Assembly: GCF_030409215.1 (NCBI RefSeq)
Contig: NZ_JAUFPL010000005.1
Span: 12,504 to 76,503 of the forward strand
Length of the DNA stretch: 64,000 nt
From: Halomonas ramblicola
GTDB lineage: Bacteria > Pseudomonadota > Gammaproteobacteria > Pseudomonadales > Halomonadaceae
Direction of reading: 5' to 3'
Position 1 is the first letter of the stretch. Each line of letters starts with the position of its first letter. Shown here piece after piece: positions 44,189 through 54,666 of the stretch. A model generated the notes under the pieces. It was given only the letters and a program-made list of their open reading frames with translations. It made no database searches and was not told the origin of the DNA. Made by a program: the position numbers and the translations under genes.

Positions 44189-45007
44189 ATGCAGCACGGG
44201 ACGGACAGGCTCGCGAGTGTCACCACGACCCTCACTTACCTGGTCAAGTGCGCGGAGAAACCCTATGTGCATACCGAGGCGTTGACCGGGGACAGCGAGC
44301 CGCACTACTTCGCCGAGCAGGAGGAGCGCGAGGTCACCATCCACGACGGCCGTCCGCTGGCAGACCGCCTGTCGCTTGACCGGCAGGGCTTCGAGCTGCA
44401 TGCGCGGGACACCGCGGTCGACGATCTCTATGACGACGCGGCGGTCGAGAGCGCCTACTATGCCGAGGTCGAGACCCTGATCCGGGAGCTGACGGGGGCA
44501 AGCCGCGTGGTCATCTTCGACCACACCCGGCGCAGCGACGCCGAGCAGCGCACCATTCGTGGCCCCGCCAGTCGCGTGCACAATGACTACACCGAGCGCT
44601 CGGGCCCCGAGAGGATCCGGGAGGTGCTGGGCGAGGACCGGGCCGCTGAGCTGGGCGATGTGTCGGTGGCCCAGATCAACCTGTGGCGGCCGATCAGCGG
44701 GCCGGTCAAGCGCTCGCCACTGGCGCTGCTCGATGCCTCGTCGCTCGATCTCGATGACCTGATGGCCACCGATCTCGTCTACCCGGATCGCACCGGTGAG
44801 ATCTACCACCTGGCCTACAACCCCAATCAGCGCTGGTACTGTTTCCCGGACATGCGGCGTGACGAATTCCTGCTGATCAAGGGGTATGACTCGCGTTGCG
44901 ACGGCCGCGTGCGCTTCACCCCCCATACCGCCTTCCGGGACCCCCGAACGCCGCCGGATGCCCCGCCCCGGGAGAGCATCGAGGTCCGCACGCTGGCCTT
45001 CTTCTAG
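44189..45007 (+). CDS. CmcJ/NvfI-family oxidoreductase
   Basis: A 272-residue protein of the CmcJ/NvfI/AsaB group, related to Fe(II)/2-oxoglutarate oxygenases; fungal members act in secondary metabolism and bacterial members are mostly uncharacterised. Expected landmarks are present: VVIFDHTRRSD near 115, ASRVHNDYTERSGPERI near 135 with the putative metal His and Asp, INLWRPISGPVKRSPLALLD near 172, and YNPNQRWYCFPDM..DEFLLIKGYDS near 210. GAGGAGG precedes ATG 44189. It interrupts the space between maa and an adh tail, so it may have been inserted or may be what remained after a rearrangement. Confidence 0.82.
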   Translation: MQHGTDRLASVTTTLTYLVKCAEKPYVHTEALTGDSEPHYFAEQEEREVTIHDGRPLADRLSLDRQGFELHARDTAVDDLYDDAAVESAYYAEVETLIRELTGASRVVIFDHTRRSDAEQRTIRGPASRVHNDYTERSGPERIREVLGEDRAAELGDVSVAQINLWRPISGPVKRSPLALLDASSLDLDDLMATDLVYPDRTGEIYHLAYNPNQRWYCFPDMRRDEFLLIKGYDSRCDGRVRFTPHTAFRDPRTPPDAPPRESIEVRTLAFF

Positions 45008-45077
45008 CGACCATCGCGTACTGCGCAATGTCGGCTGTGCCCTCGCCGAGGTTGTCCAGGCGCGCGACCAGGCAGAG

Positions 45078-45168
45078 CCGCTTCCCGCTCGAGCAGATCG
45101 TCGAGGCCTACGAGCTCTTCTCCCACCAGCGCGACGGCGTGCTCAAGGTCGCCCTCGAGGTCTCCTGA
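45078..45168 (+). pseudogene. 91-bp tail copy of the alcohol dehydrogenase gene
   Basis: These 91 bases match the last 91 bases of the intact adh (49486-49576) with only two differences. The frame would encode FPLEQIVEAYELFSHQRDG and then LKVALEVS and a stop, identical in protein. Nothing upstream resembles the rest of adh, so this is a 3' remnant of a second copy in the same orientation. Confidence 0.93.
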
Positions 45169-45239
45169 GCGATCGCCAGCCGACGGCGGCGCGCATGAGG
45201 AGGCGTGGGGCGATTCACTGGCTGGCGGTGTCGATCGTG

Positions 45240-47972
<2,733 letters not shown>

Positions 47973-48019
47973 AGGACCATAGGTGGAACCGAGGGTGTCG
48001 ACAATAGCGCGGAAGGTCG

Positions 48020-48283
48020 CATACGGACTGGCTTGATGCGGGACAAGCGATGCTGCTGGGCAATATCATCGAGCTCAGCGAACGCGGCTAACCGCCGCGC
48101 CAGTACCTCCTCCCCCGCGACGACGTGCGGATGGACCTGCTGAGGCCCTCCAGCACCGTGTCTCACTGCCCGTTCAAGGGCGATGTCAGCTACTTCTCGT
48201 TTGGCGATCACGCCGATGTGGCGTGGAGTTATGAGCAGCCTCTTGAGGGGCTGGAAGTGATCGAAGAAATGCTGAACAGTTAG
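48020..48283 (+). pseudogene. DUF427-family pseudogene
   Basis: One frame reads DWLDAGQAMLLGNIIELSERG, then an in-frame TAA at 48089, then PPRQYLLPRDDVRMDLLRPS, STVSHCPFKGDVSYFS and VAWSYEQPLEGL before a stop at 48281. YlPRdDVrmdLL..S...ThCPyKGdasY and aAWsYe.Pl are the DUF427 core motifs. The normal N-terminus and start are missing, and the in-frame stop shows the gene is dead. Confidence 0.82.
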
Positions 48284-48289
48284 GAGGCT

Positions 48290-48402
48290 GGGCGTCTTCT
48301 TCAACTTCGACTGCGTGGTGCTGGACGTGGCGCCGGTGACCCGGGACCTACCCGCCGACGTCTTCGCCGCCGGCAACCCCTGCCGCGTCATCCGCCCGAT
48401 CG
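48290..48402 (+). pseudogene. maa remnant with 204-bp internal deletion
   Basis: The first part matches maa 43555-43606 base for base and the second part matches maa 43811-43871 with one difference. The junction GGTGACC occurs in maa at 43600 and 43804, exactly 204 bp apart, so the missing segment is explained by deletion between 7-bp direct repeats. The frame remains open across the join. The 5' part of maa is absent. Confidence 0.93.
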
Positions 48403-48418
48403 GGGACAGCACGCAGGA

Positions 48419-48459
48419 TTGACCTGGATCAAGCGCTCGTCGCCAGGGCCTGCTATAGC
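48419..48459 (+). promoter_or_regulatory. FNR/Anr box and -10 of the adh promoter
   Basis: TTGACCTGGATCAA at 48419-48432 matches the FNR/Anr consensus TTGAT-N4-ATCAA with one mismatch. TATAGC at 48454-48459 would be the -10; the start of transcription would then fall at about 48466, putting the box centre near -41, the position of a class II activator site. The adh gene begins about 30 bases later. This predicts induction when oxygen is low. Confidence 0.7.
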
Positions 48460-48496
48460 TGGTGGCATCCCCCGCCACTCGCCAGGAGCCAGCCCC

Positions 48497-49576
48497 ATGC
48501 CGACCATGATGAAAGCCGCCGTCTTCGTCGAACCCGGCCGCATCGAGATCGACGACCGCCCGATGCCCGACATCGGCCCCAATGACGCCCTGATCCGCGT
48601 GACCACCACCACCATCTGCGGCACCGACGTGCACATCCTCAAGGGCGAGTACCCGGTGGAGCGGGGGCTGATCATCGGCCACGAGCCGGTGGGAGTGATC
48701 GAGAAGCTGGGCGCCAACGTCCAGGGCTACCGGGAAGGGCAGCGGGTGATCGCCGGGGCGATCTGTCCCAGCTTCACCTCCTACGCCTGCCAGGACGGCT
48801 GCAGCGCCCAGGACGGTGGCCACCATGCCCACGGCTACAAGCCCATGGGCGGCTGGCGCTTCGGCAACACCATCGACGGCGCCCAGGCCGAATACCTGCG
48901 CGTGCCGGACGCCCAGGCCAACCTGGCCCCGGTGCCCGACGGCCTCACCGACGACCAGGTGCTGATGTGCCCCGACATCATGTCCACCGGCTTCGCCGGG
49001 GCCGAATCCGCCAACATCCGGATCGGCGACAGCGTGGCCATCTTCGCCCAAGGACCCATCGGCCTGTGCGCCACCGCCGGGGCGCGGCTGCGCGGCGCCG
49101 GGTTGATCATCGCCGTGGACGGTGTGGAGGAACGCCTGGCCATGGCCCGGAGGATGGGCGCCGACGTCACCCTCAACTTCCGCGAGGTGGACGTGGTCTC
49201 CGAGATCCACAAGCTCACCGGCGGCCGCGGCGTCGACGCTTCCATCGAGGCGCTGGGCCTGCAGCAGACCTTCGAGTCCTCGCTGCGCGTGCTCAAGCCC
49301 GGCGGCACCCTGTCGAGCCTCGGCGTCTACTCCGAGAACCTCACCATCCCGCTGGACGCCTTCTGCGCCGGCCTGGGCGACCACCGCATCATTACTTCGC
49401 TGTGCCCCGGCGGCAAGGAGCGCATGCGCCGCCTGATGCAGATCATCGACAGCGGCCGCCTCGACCTTGGCCCCATGGTCACCCACCGCTTCCCGCTCGA
49501 GCAGATCGTCGAGGCCTACGAGCTCTTCTCCCATCAGCGCGACGGCGTGCTCAAGGTCGCCCTCGAGGTGTCCTGA
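48497..49576 (+). CDS. Zinc-dependent alcohol dehydrogenase
   Basis: Medium-chain NAD(P)-dependent dehydrogenase of 359 residues. Catalytic zinc ligands appear as Cys in TTICGTDVHILKGEYPV near residue 40 and the His-Glu pair in GLIIGHEPVGVI near 60. In place of the four-Cys structural zinc loop there is SYACQDGCSAQDGGHHAHGY, as in the isopropanol-dehydrogenase-like group. The coenzyme site is IFAQGPIGLCATAGARLRG near 177. ATG 48497 has CAGGAGCC upstream. An Anr-type promoter precedes it. The final 91 bases are duplicated at 45078-45168. Confidence 0.92.
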   Translation: MPTMMKAAVFVEPGRIEIDDRPMPDIGPNDALIRVTTTTICGTDVHILKGEYPVERGLIIGHEPVGVIEKLGANVQGYREGQRVIAGAICPSFTSYACQDGCSAQDGGHHAHGYKPMGGWRFGNTIDGAQAEYLRVPDAQANLAPVPDGLTDDQVLMCPDIMSTGFAGAESANIRIGDSVAIFAQGPIGLCATAGARLRGAGLIIAVDGVEERLAMARRMGADVTLNFREVDVVSEIHKLTGGRGVDASIEALGLQQTFESSLRVLKPGGTLSSLGVYSENLTIPLDAFCAGLGDHRIITSLCPGGKERMRRLMQIIDSGRLDLGPMVTHRFPLEQIVEAYELFSHQRDGVLKVALEVS

Positions 49577-49683
49577 CGCGCGCCACGGCCGGGCGGATGC
49601 CTCCGCCCGGCTCCCGTTGACCCTTGCCAAAGGTGGATCTTGCCCCGCCAGCGGGGCCGCTGATGAGCGAGGGGGCGCTCCCG

Positions 49684-50424
49684 TTACAGCGTCTCTTCCA
49701 GGAGCAGGGACAGTCGCTTGTGATGCAGGGCGTCGGCGGCCGCGTCGTAGGAGGGGGCGTCCTTGGCCGTGAAGCCGTGGGCTGCGCCCTTGTAGAACTC
49801 GGTGGTGAAGTGCACGCCGGCTGCGGCCAGCGCCTCGTCCATGCGGGCAATCTGCTCGGGGGGCAGCAACTCGTCCTTGTCGGCGTGGCCGAAATAGACG
49901 CGCCCCTCGATGGTGCCGACCAGGTGCACGGGACTGTTCGGGTCGTCGGCCTCCGCCAGCCGGGCCGAGTGAAAACCGGCCGCGGCGGCAACGCGGTCGG
50001 CGTGTTCGGCCGCCATGCGCAGCGCGAAGGCCCCGGTCATGCAATAGCCGACCACGCCTATCTTGCCGTCCGCGAACTCGGCCTCGTTATCGATGCAGCC
50101 CAGTAGGGCGGCGAAGTCGCGGGATTGTGCCTCGGGCGTGAGTCGGCCGGCATACTCCAACAGCGTCGGTCGCACGTCCGGGTCGCGGAAGGACTTGCCC
50201 TCCGGCACGACCGGGCCGTTCGCATCGCGGTAGTAGACATTGGGCATCAACACGGCATAGCCGTTGTCCGCGATCCGCTGGGCCTTCTCGTGATAGCAGG
50301 GGCGCAGACCGCCGATATCGGTGAACAGCACCACGGCCGGAAGGGGGCGGTCGGCGTTCCCGGGCGTGAAGACATGAGCGTCGATGGTGCCGTCGGCAGC
50401 GGGGATTTCGATAGCACGAGACAT
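49684..50424 (-). CDS. Dienelactone hydrolase family protein
   Basis: A 246-residue alpha/beta hydrolase. The nucleophile is cysteine in GVVGYCMTGAFALR near 118, as in carboxymethylenebutenolidase; VYFGHADKDELLPPEQ near 178 supplies the Asp and FYKGAAHGFTAKDAPSYD near 210 the His. It would open lactone rings or split related esters. ATG 50424 has CGGAG upstream. No catechol-pathway genes are nearby, so the physiological substrate is open. Confidence 0.9.
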   Translation of the reverse strand: MSRAIEIPAADGTIDAHVFTPGNADRPLPAVVLFTDIGGLRPCYHEKAQRIADNGYAVLMPNVYYRDANGPVVPEGKSFRDPDVRPTLLEYAGRLTPEAQSRDFAALLGCIDNEAEFADGKIGVVGYCMTGAFALRMAAEHADRVAAAAGFHSARLAEADDPNSPVHLVGTIEGRVYFGHADKDELLPPEQIARMDEALAAAGVHFTTEFYKGAAHGFTAKDAPSYDAAADALHHKRLSLLLEETL

Positions 50425-50766
50425 GAATGGGCTCCGGGTTGTCGATGGCGAATGGATGTCGTCGGGGACGGATGTCACTTGAGACGAATCTAACCGAAGA
50501 CAGGCCCTGTTGACGAGGTCGTTACTCTCCCGCCCGATGATCATCCGCAGCGCCTGGAGGCCGACCTTTTTCAAGCTGTGCGGCGGTTTGCAAACGGCGG
50601 CCCGTACAATAAGAATGTGACAAAGATCCGCTTTTGTCCGAATGACGGATGTGAGTCTATGCTGATGAATAGGGCTCGGCAGCTGGCGATCCAAGGCAAC
50701 CGGTCACGCAAGCGTTAAGTGAACATGAGCATGGCTGGAATAAAAACCTTGCTTTCAGGAGGGGAT
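50425..50766. other. divergent intergenic region
   Basis: About 340 bases between the divergent hydrolase and PagL-like genes with no gene seen. Promoters for both should lie here; a TTGCAAACGG...TACAAT stretch near 50587-50614 has wrong spacing for sigma-70, so I do not call it. Confidence 0.35.
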
Positions 50767-51348
50767 ATGCTGCCAGCAATCGGTTTTCCACACCACTGCA
50801 TTTCTTTCGGATTGTGGCTGGTCATAATATGTTTTCTTCTCGCTCCCAGCCTGAGCTACTCCGAAGACCTGAGATTACAGAGTCTCAGCATGCGAGCACG
50901 CCTTTCAGAGAAGACCTTGCTTGGAGAAGATGCGCCGGAGGATTTTGAGGAGTACGACGTGTCGGCGAACTTCGGGTTACCATGGAAGAGCTACTCCCCT
51001 TCAGGCTGGGGTATGGGCACGCGTTTGATGGCGAGCACCGGAGTTTTGCGGGGAGCGGGGGAAAATGCTCTCGTCGTTTCTCTCATCCCCGAGTTGACCC
51101 TGGGGAGTGAAGACGGACGGTTCACCCTGGATTTGGGAGCAGGTGGGGCACTGTTCAGTAGGTATCGCTTTGGGACGCAGGATTATGGCGGGCCTTTCCA
51201 GTTTGCCCTGACCTTGGGCGTCGGTGTTCCGCTATATAAAAATCTGGGACTAGGTTATCGGTTTCTTCACTATTCCGATGCCGGCGTTAATGGGTCTGAC
51301 ACGACCGGGGCAGATTTCCACATGATTGAATTCAGTTATAGACTTTGA
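50767..51348 (+). CDS. PagL-like outer-membrane lipid A 3-O-deacylase / acyloxyacyl hydrolase
   Basis: A 193-residue outer-membrane beta-barrel. The start at 50767 follows AGGAGGGG closely and gives a good signal peptide (FGLWLVIICFLLAPSLSYS); an earlier GTG/ATG at 50719-50725 adds 14-16 residues. Alternating polar/hydrophobic strands follow. The C-terminal YRFLHYSDAGVNG and final FHMIEFSYRL resemble the PagL active site (His-x-Ser, then Glu) and barrel end. PagL removes the 3-O acyl chain of lipid A, which suits envelope remodelling. Overall similarity is modest, so a plain OMP is possible. Base composition is slightly lower in GC than the flanks. Confidence 0.7.
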   Translation: MLPAIGFPHHCISFGLWLVIICFLLAPSLSYSEDLRLQSLSMRARLSEKTLLGEDAPEDFEEYDVSANFGLPWKSYSPSGWGMGTRLMASTGVLRGAGENALVVSLIPELTLGSEDGRFTLDLGAGGALFSRYRFGTQDYGGPFQFALTLGVGVPLYKNLGLGYRFLHYSDAGVNGSDTTGADFHMIEFSYRL

Positions 51349-51623
51349 TCATCGTCGATTCGATCAGCTGTGGTCATTTTTCTATTGCTCAGGGCTATCT
51401 TGCAAGCTAGGAAGGTCGCCAGATGAGCCTCCGCGGCCGAGCCTCCGTCGACAGGCGAGGTTCGCCGAAGCCTTGTGCCCGGGGCGAGCCTGAAGTGGAC
51501 TACGCTAATAGCCTGATCGCCGACCTCGACAGGGCCGGCCGGACCACATCGAACGCGGCGCAGGGGGCGGATGTCGCCTTGGTGTCCGACGTGTCGGGCC
51601 GCGCAGTGACGCGGGGAGGAACC

Positions 51624-53000
51624 ATGGCTGCGATTGAGCGCTACGACGTGATCTGCATCGGCGGCGGCTCCGGTCTGACTGCCGCCTATTACGCGCAGCA
51701 GGACGGCAAGTCGGTCGCGCTGGTCGATGACCGTCCCGACCAGCTCGGCGGCACCTGCGTGAACCGCGGCTGCATCCCGACGAAGGGCCTGATTCAGGCC
51801 GCCGAGGTGATGCAGACGATCCGGCACGCCGCGAACTTTGGGATCCACCTGGATCAGTCGTCGGTTCGCGTCGACTTCCAGGCCGTTCTCGACACGGTCC
51901 GCCGCCGGCGCGAGGACGACGCCGCTGCCGTGCGTCGCTGGGTGGAGAGCGCCTTCACCCCCTACTATGGCCAGGCGCGTTTTGTGGACGACAAGCTGAT
52001 CGAGATGGAGGACGGGCGCCGGCTGACCGGCGAGCGGATCTTCATCGCGGCGGGCGCGCGACCCGCGATCCCGCCGATCCCCGGGCTGGCGGAGAGCGGG
52101 TTCCTCACCAACGAGTCCGTCATCTTCGACCTCACCGAGCAGCCCGAACACCTGATCATCCTCGGAGGCGGCTACATCGGCTGCGAGTTTGCCCATTTTT
52201 TCTCCGCCCTGGGCACCCGCGTCACGGTGATCGACCATTCCGAATGCCTGCTGGCCGAAGACGACGACGTGCGGGCGCTGTTCACGCAGGAGCTTGCCAA
52301 GCGGGTGGAGCTCGTGCTGCAAGCCGAGGCACGCCAGGCGCTGGTGCGCGACGGGCAGTGTGGCCTGATCGTTGCCACCGACGACGGCGAACGTACCGTG
52401 CTGGGCGATCAGCTCCTGCTGGCCACCGGTCGGCGTCCCAACACCGATGGGCTCTCACTGGAGAAGACGGGGGTCGAGCTTAACGACCGCGGCTTCGTGG
52501 TGGTCGACGACGGGCTGCGGACCACGCACCCCGACATCTATGCCTATGGCGACGTCATTGGGCAGGGGATGTTCAAGCACACCTCGAGCTACGAAGGTGA
52601 GCTTGCCTACCGCAACGCGCACGGTGCCTCCCTTGCTGTCGACTACACCGCCAACCCGCACGCCGTGTTCAGCAATCCGCAGATCGGCTCGGTCGGGCTG
52701 ACCGAGCGCGCCTGCCGCGACCAGGGCCTCGATTACACCGTGGCCCGGAAGCATTACGCCGATTTCGCCAAGGGCAAGATCGTCGGTTCACCACCGGGCT
52801 TTGCGAAACTCCTGGTCGAGAAGGGCAGCGACCGGATCCTGGGCTTCCATCTGATCGGCCCCCAGGCAGCCGACCTGATTCACGAGGTGGTGGTCGCCAT
52901 GAACACCCCGGGGGCCAAGGCGCAACGAGTGCGCGACAGCATCCACGTTCACCCGACCCTCGCCGAGTTGGTCAAGCAGGTGTTCGATGCCACCGCATAG
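51624..53000 (+). CDS. Class I pyridine nucleotide-disulfide oxidoreductase (dihydrolipoyl-dehydrogenase-like)
   Basis: FAD/NAD(P)-linked flavoprotein of 458 residues. The FAD loop is DVICIGGGSGLTAAYYA at residue 8, the redox-active disulfide is GGTCVNRGCIPTKG near 45, the NAD loop is LIILGGGYIGCEFAHFF near 175, YAYGDVIG near 310 closes the FAD domain, and the C-terminus has IHVHPTLAELV near 446 with the His-Glu dyad. It resembles Lpd3/MerA-like or mycothione-reductase-like proteins not linked to 2-oxo acid dehydrogenase genes. GGGGAGGA precedes ATG 51624. The preceding 270 bases have an open frame but no family signal. Confidence 0.87.
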   Translation: MAAIERYDVICIGGGSGLTAAYYAQQDGKSVALVDDRPDQLGGTCVNRGCIPTKGLIQAAEVMQTIRHAANFGIHLDQSSVRVDFQAVLDTVRRRREDDAAAVRRWVESAFTPYYGQARFVDDKLIEMEDGRRLTGERIFIAAGARPAIPPIPGLAESGFLTNESVIFDLTEQPEHLIILGGGYIGCEFAHFFSALGTRVTVIDHSECLLAEDDDVRALFTQELAKRVELVLQAEARQALVRDGQCGLIVATDDGERTVLGDQLLLATGRRPNTDGLSLEKTGVELNDRGFVVVDDGLRTTHPDIYAYGDVIGQGMFKHTSSYEGELAYRNAHGASLAVDYTANPHAVFSNPQIGSVGLTERACRDQGLDYTVARKHYADFAKGKIVGSPPGFAKLLVEKGSDRILGFHLIGPQAADLIHEVVVAMNTPGAKAQRVRDSIHVHPTLAELVKQVFDATA

Positions 53001-53012
53001 GACGCCGTCTAA

Positions 53013-53150
53013 GCTTTGTCTGAAAAGTCGGCGAGCGATGGCAGACAAGGCAAAAATTGGCGAAAAGACGGAGTTTACGAGCTGTAAATGAGTACTTTGA
53101 GCCGATTTTTAACGCCGTATGGACGAGCACAGGCAGTTTTCAGACAAAGC
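53013..53150. mobile_element. 138-bp MITE-like element with 14-bp perfect terminal inverted repeats
   Basis: GCTTTGTCTGAAAA at the left end is repeated inverted as TTTTCAGACAAAGC at the right end. The 110-base interior has no gene but contains further partial symmetry (GCAAAAATTGGC versus GCCGATTTTTAACGCC). Its composition is far more AT-rich than the flanks. A TA on each side could be the target duplication, which would point to an IS630/mariner-type mobiliser, but the boundary is uncertain. No transposase is inside. Confidence 0.7.
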
Positions 53151-53196
53151 GTAATACCTGTCGGGCCTCATCCTACAGGCAAAGTGGGAGATAACC

Positions 53197-54000
53197 ATGA
53201 AACAGTCTGAGCGGAAAGATGTCTGGGCCGCTGGCGACCTCTATGAACCCTATGTGGGGCGCTGGAGCCGACAGGTGGCCAAGGCGTTTTTGGGCTGGCT
53301 AGCGGTGCCAGAAAAAAAGGCCTGGCTGGATGTCGGGTGTGGAACCGGAGCCTTGACCCAAACCATCATCGAGACTGGAAATCCAAGCTCGGTCATAGGT
53401 ATGGATTCTTCGCCCGGCTACATCGAGTATGCCAAGGCGCGCATCGCGAGTCCATGCGTACGCTTCGAGGTCGGGGACGCCCAGTCACTCCCCATGGATA
53501 CAGCGAGTCTGGACGCCGCCGTTTCAGGCCTCGTCTTGAATTTCGTGCCACAGCCGCCCCGGGCGGTTGCGGAAATGGCTCGGGTTGTGCGCCCGGGCGC
53601 GGTCGTTGCGGCGTATGTCTGGGATTACGCTGGGAAAATGGAGCTGATGCGTTACTTCTGGAATGCGGTGGTTGCCTTGGACGCTTCGGCAATTGACCTC
53701 GATGAAGGCCGTCGCTTTCCGATTTGCCAACCGCCACCGCTTACCGAACTGTTCGCGCAGGCCGGATTGAGCGAAGTCGAGGTATGTCCGATCGATGTCG
53801 CCACCGACTTCCGCGATTTCGACGATTATTGGTCCCCATTTCTCGGGGGACAAGGGCCGGCGCCTGGCTACGCAGTATCGTTGAGCGACGATCGCCGCGC
53901 GGTGCTCCGGGAGCGGATTCGAGCCGAACTCCCCCTTTCGAAGGATGGGTCGATCCACCTCATTGCCCGTGCATGGGCCGTTCGAGGGCGCAAGCCATAA
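53197..54000 (+). CDS. Class I SAM-dependent methyltransferase, integron-cassette gene
   Basis: A 267-residue UbiE/Methyltransf_11-like enzyme: WLDVGCGTGALTQTII near residue 43 is the SAM loop, VIGMDSSPGYIEYAKARI near 66 motif II, FEVGDAQSLPMDTASLDAAV near 90 and EMARVVRPGAVVAAYVWDY near 127 the remaining motifs. Substrate unknown. GGGAG precedes ATG 53197. The stop TAA is part of the first seven bases of an attC-like site, the standard arrangement of a gene cassette. Codon use is less GC-biased than in neighbouring chromosomal genes. Confidence 0.87.
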   Translation: MKQSERKDVWAAGDLYEPYVGRWSRQVAKAFLGWLAVPEKKAWLDVGCGTGALTQTIIETGNPSSVIGMDSSPGYIEYAKARIASPCVRFEVGDAQSLPMDTASLDAAVSGLVLNFVPQPPRAVAEMARVVRPGAVVAAYVWDYAGKMELMRYFWNAVVALDASAIDLDEGRRFPICQPPPLTELFAQAGLSEVEVCPIDVATDFRDFDDYWSPFLGGQGPAPGYAVSLSDDRRAVLRERIRAELPLSKDGSIHLIARAWAVRGRKP

Positions 54001-54071
54001 CGGCGGCCCAGCCAGGCGCTCCGGCCGATGTCGCTCTGACGCGGCAACGCGCCTGCGCTTGGCCGTTAGGT
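53995..54071 (+). repeat. attC-like recombination site 1
   Basis: The 77-base site begins CCATAAC and ends with the core GTTAGGT (consensus GTTRRRY). TAACGGC pairs with GCCGTTA (R''-R'), and AGGCGC pairs with GCGCCT (L''-L') after unpaired spacers; CGGCCGATGTCGCTCTGACGC forms the variable end. This bulged imperfect hairpin is what integron integrases recognise. No attI or intI gene is in the window. Confidence 0.75.
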
Positions 54072-54077
54072 TTCACC

Positions 54078-54164
54078 ATGTCTGACGATATTGTGTTCCT
54101 GAATCTTGGGGGAGGTGATCAAGTGCTCTATAAAATACGCTCTGCAAGAGCATCTGATTCTTAA
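54078..54164 (+). CDS. 28-residue ORF of a second gene cassette
   Basis: Between the two attC-like sites lies one short frame starting MSDDIVFLNLGGGDQ and ending RASDS, whose stop TAA falls inside the second attC. No clear ribosome site (TTTCACC) and no family. It may be a real cassette peptide or the rest of a shrunken cassette. Confidence 0.4.
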   Translation: MSDDIVFLNLGGGDQVLYKIRSARASDS

Positions 54165-54218
54165 CAATTCGCTCTACTGGATACTCTTGGCGTCGCACCG
54201 GTAAGCTCGGCGTTAAAT
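54159..54218 (+). repeat. attC-like recombination site 2 (60 bp)
   Basis: Begins TCTTAACAATTCG, a typical attC left end, and ends CGGCGTTAAAT with core GTTAAAT (GTTRRRY). TTAAC pairs with GTTAA. At 60 bases it has the classic 59-base-element length. L-box pairing is less clear than in site 1. Confidence 0.65.
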
Positions 54219-54357
54219 CAGGTCTTGCGGAACGTTCGCTTCTGGCCAAACCGGCGCTGGAGTGCCTCTCCCGACTCCTGCCAGGCAATGGGCTAGGCTG
54301 GTGACCGATGAACCCGGAAGTGGGGGTGGTTCATCGTGGCGCTCAAGGGAGGGCGAT

Positions 54358-54570
54358 ATGAGGGAGGAATCACTTCTCCAGGAACTCGAATCCGTGGAGC
54401 AAACCTTCAATCGAGCTGTCATATCAAACAACGCAGAACGGATATCCGCCTGTCTCTCCGAGGACTGGGTGTTGGTGACGCCCGAGGCGGGGCCGGTACC
54501 TCGAGAGAGATTCCTGCAGGCCGTGGACCAGGGCGTGCTGACCCACCTGACGCCTGTCACCGAGGGCTAG
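54358..54570 (+). pseudogene. Truncated DUF4440/SnoaL-like protein
   Basis: A 70-codon frame with GGGAGGG before ATG 54358. LLQELESVEQTFNRAVISNN, AERISACLSEDWVLVTPEAG and RERFLQAVDQGVLTH match the first half of DUF4440/NTF2-like proteins (normally 120-130 residues). It stops at 54570 where the beta-sheet half should begin. CACTAACGGC directly after the stop looks like the left end of another attC. It may be a truncated cassette gene. Confidence 0.6.
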
Positions 54571-54666
54571 TATCACTAACGGCGGCACGCCGGATGATGC
54601 CGCAGGTAATGGCAACGGCGCGAGTTCTGGTACACTCTCGCCATCTTTGTGGTTGACGGAGACACG

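Noticed and set aside
50587..50614. TTGCAA ... TACAAT as a promoter of the PagL-like gene
   Set aside because: The gap between the boxes is far too short for sigma-70.
53151..53196. A possible attI or third attC between the MITE-like element and the methyltransferase
   Set aside because: A short CCTGT/ACAGG symmetry exists but there is no GTTRRRY core and no paired R/L boxes.
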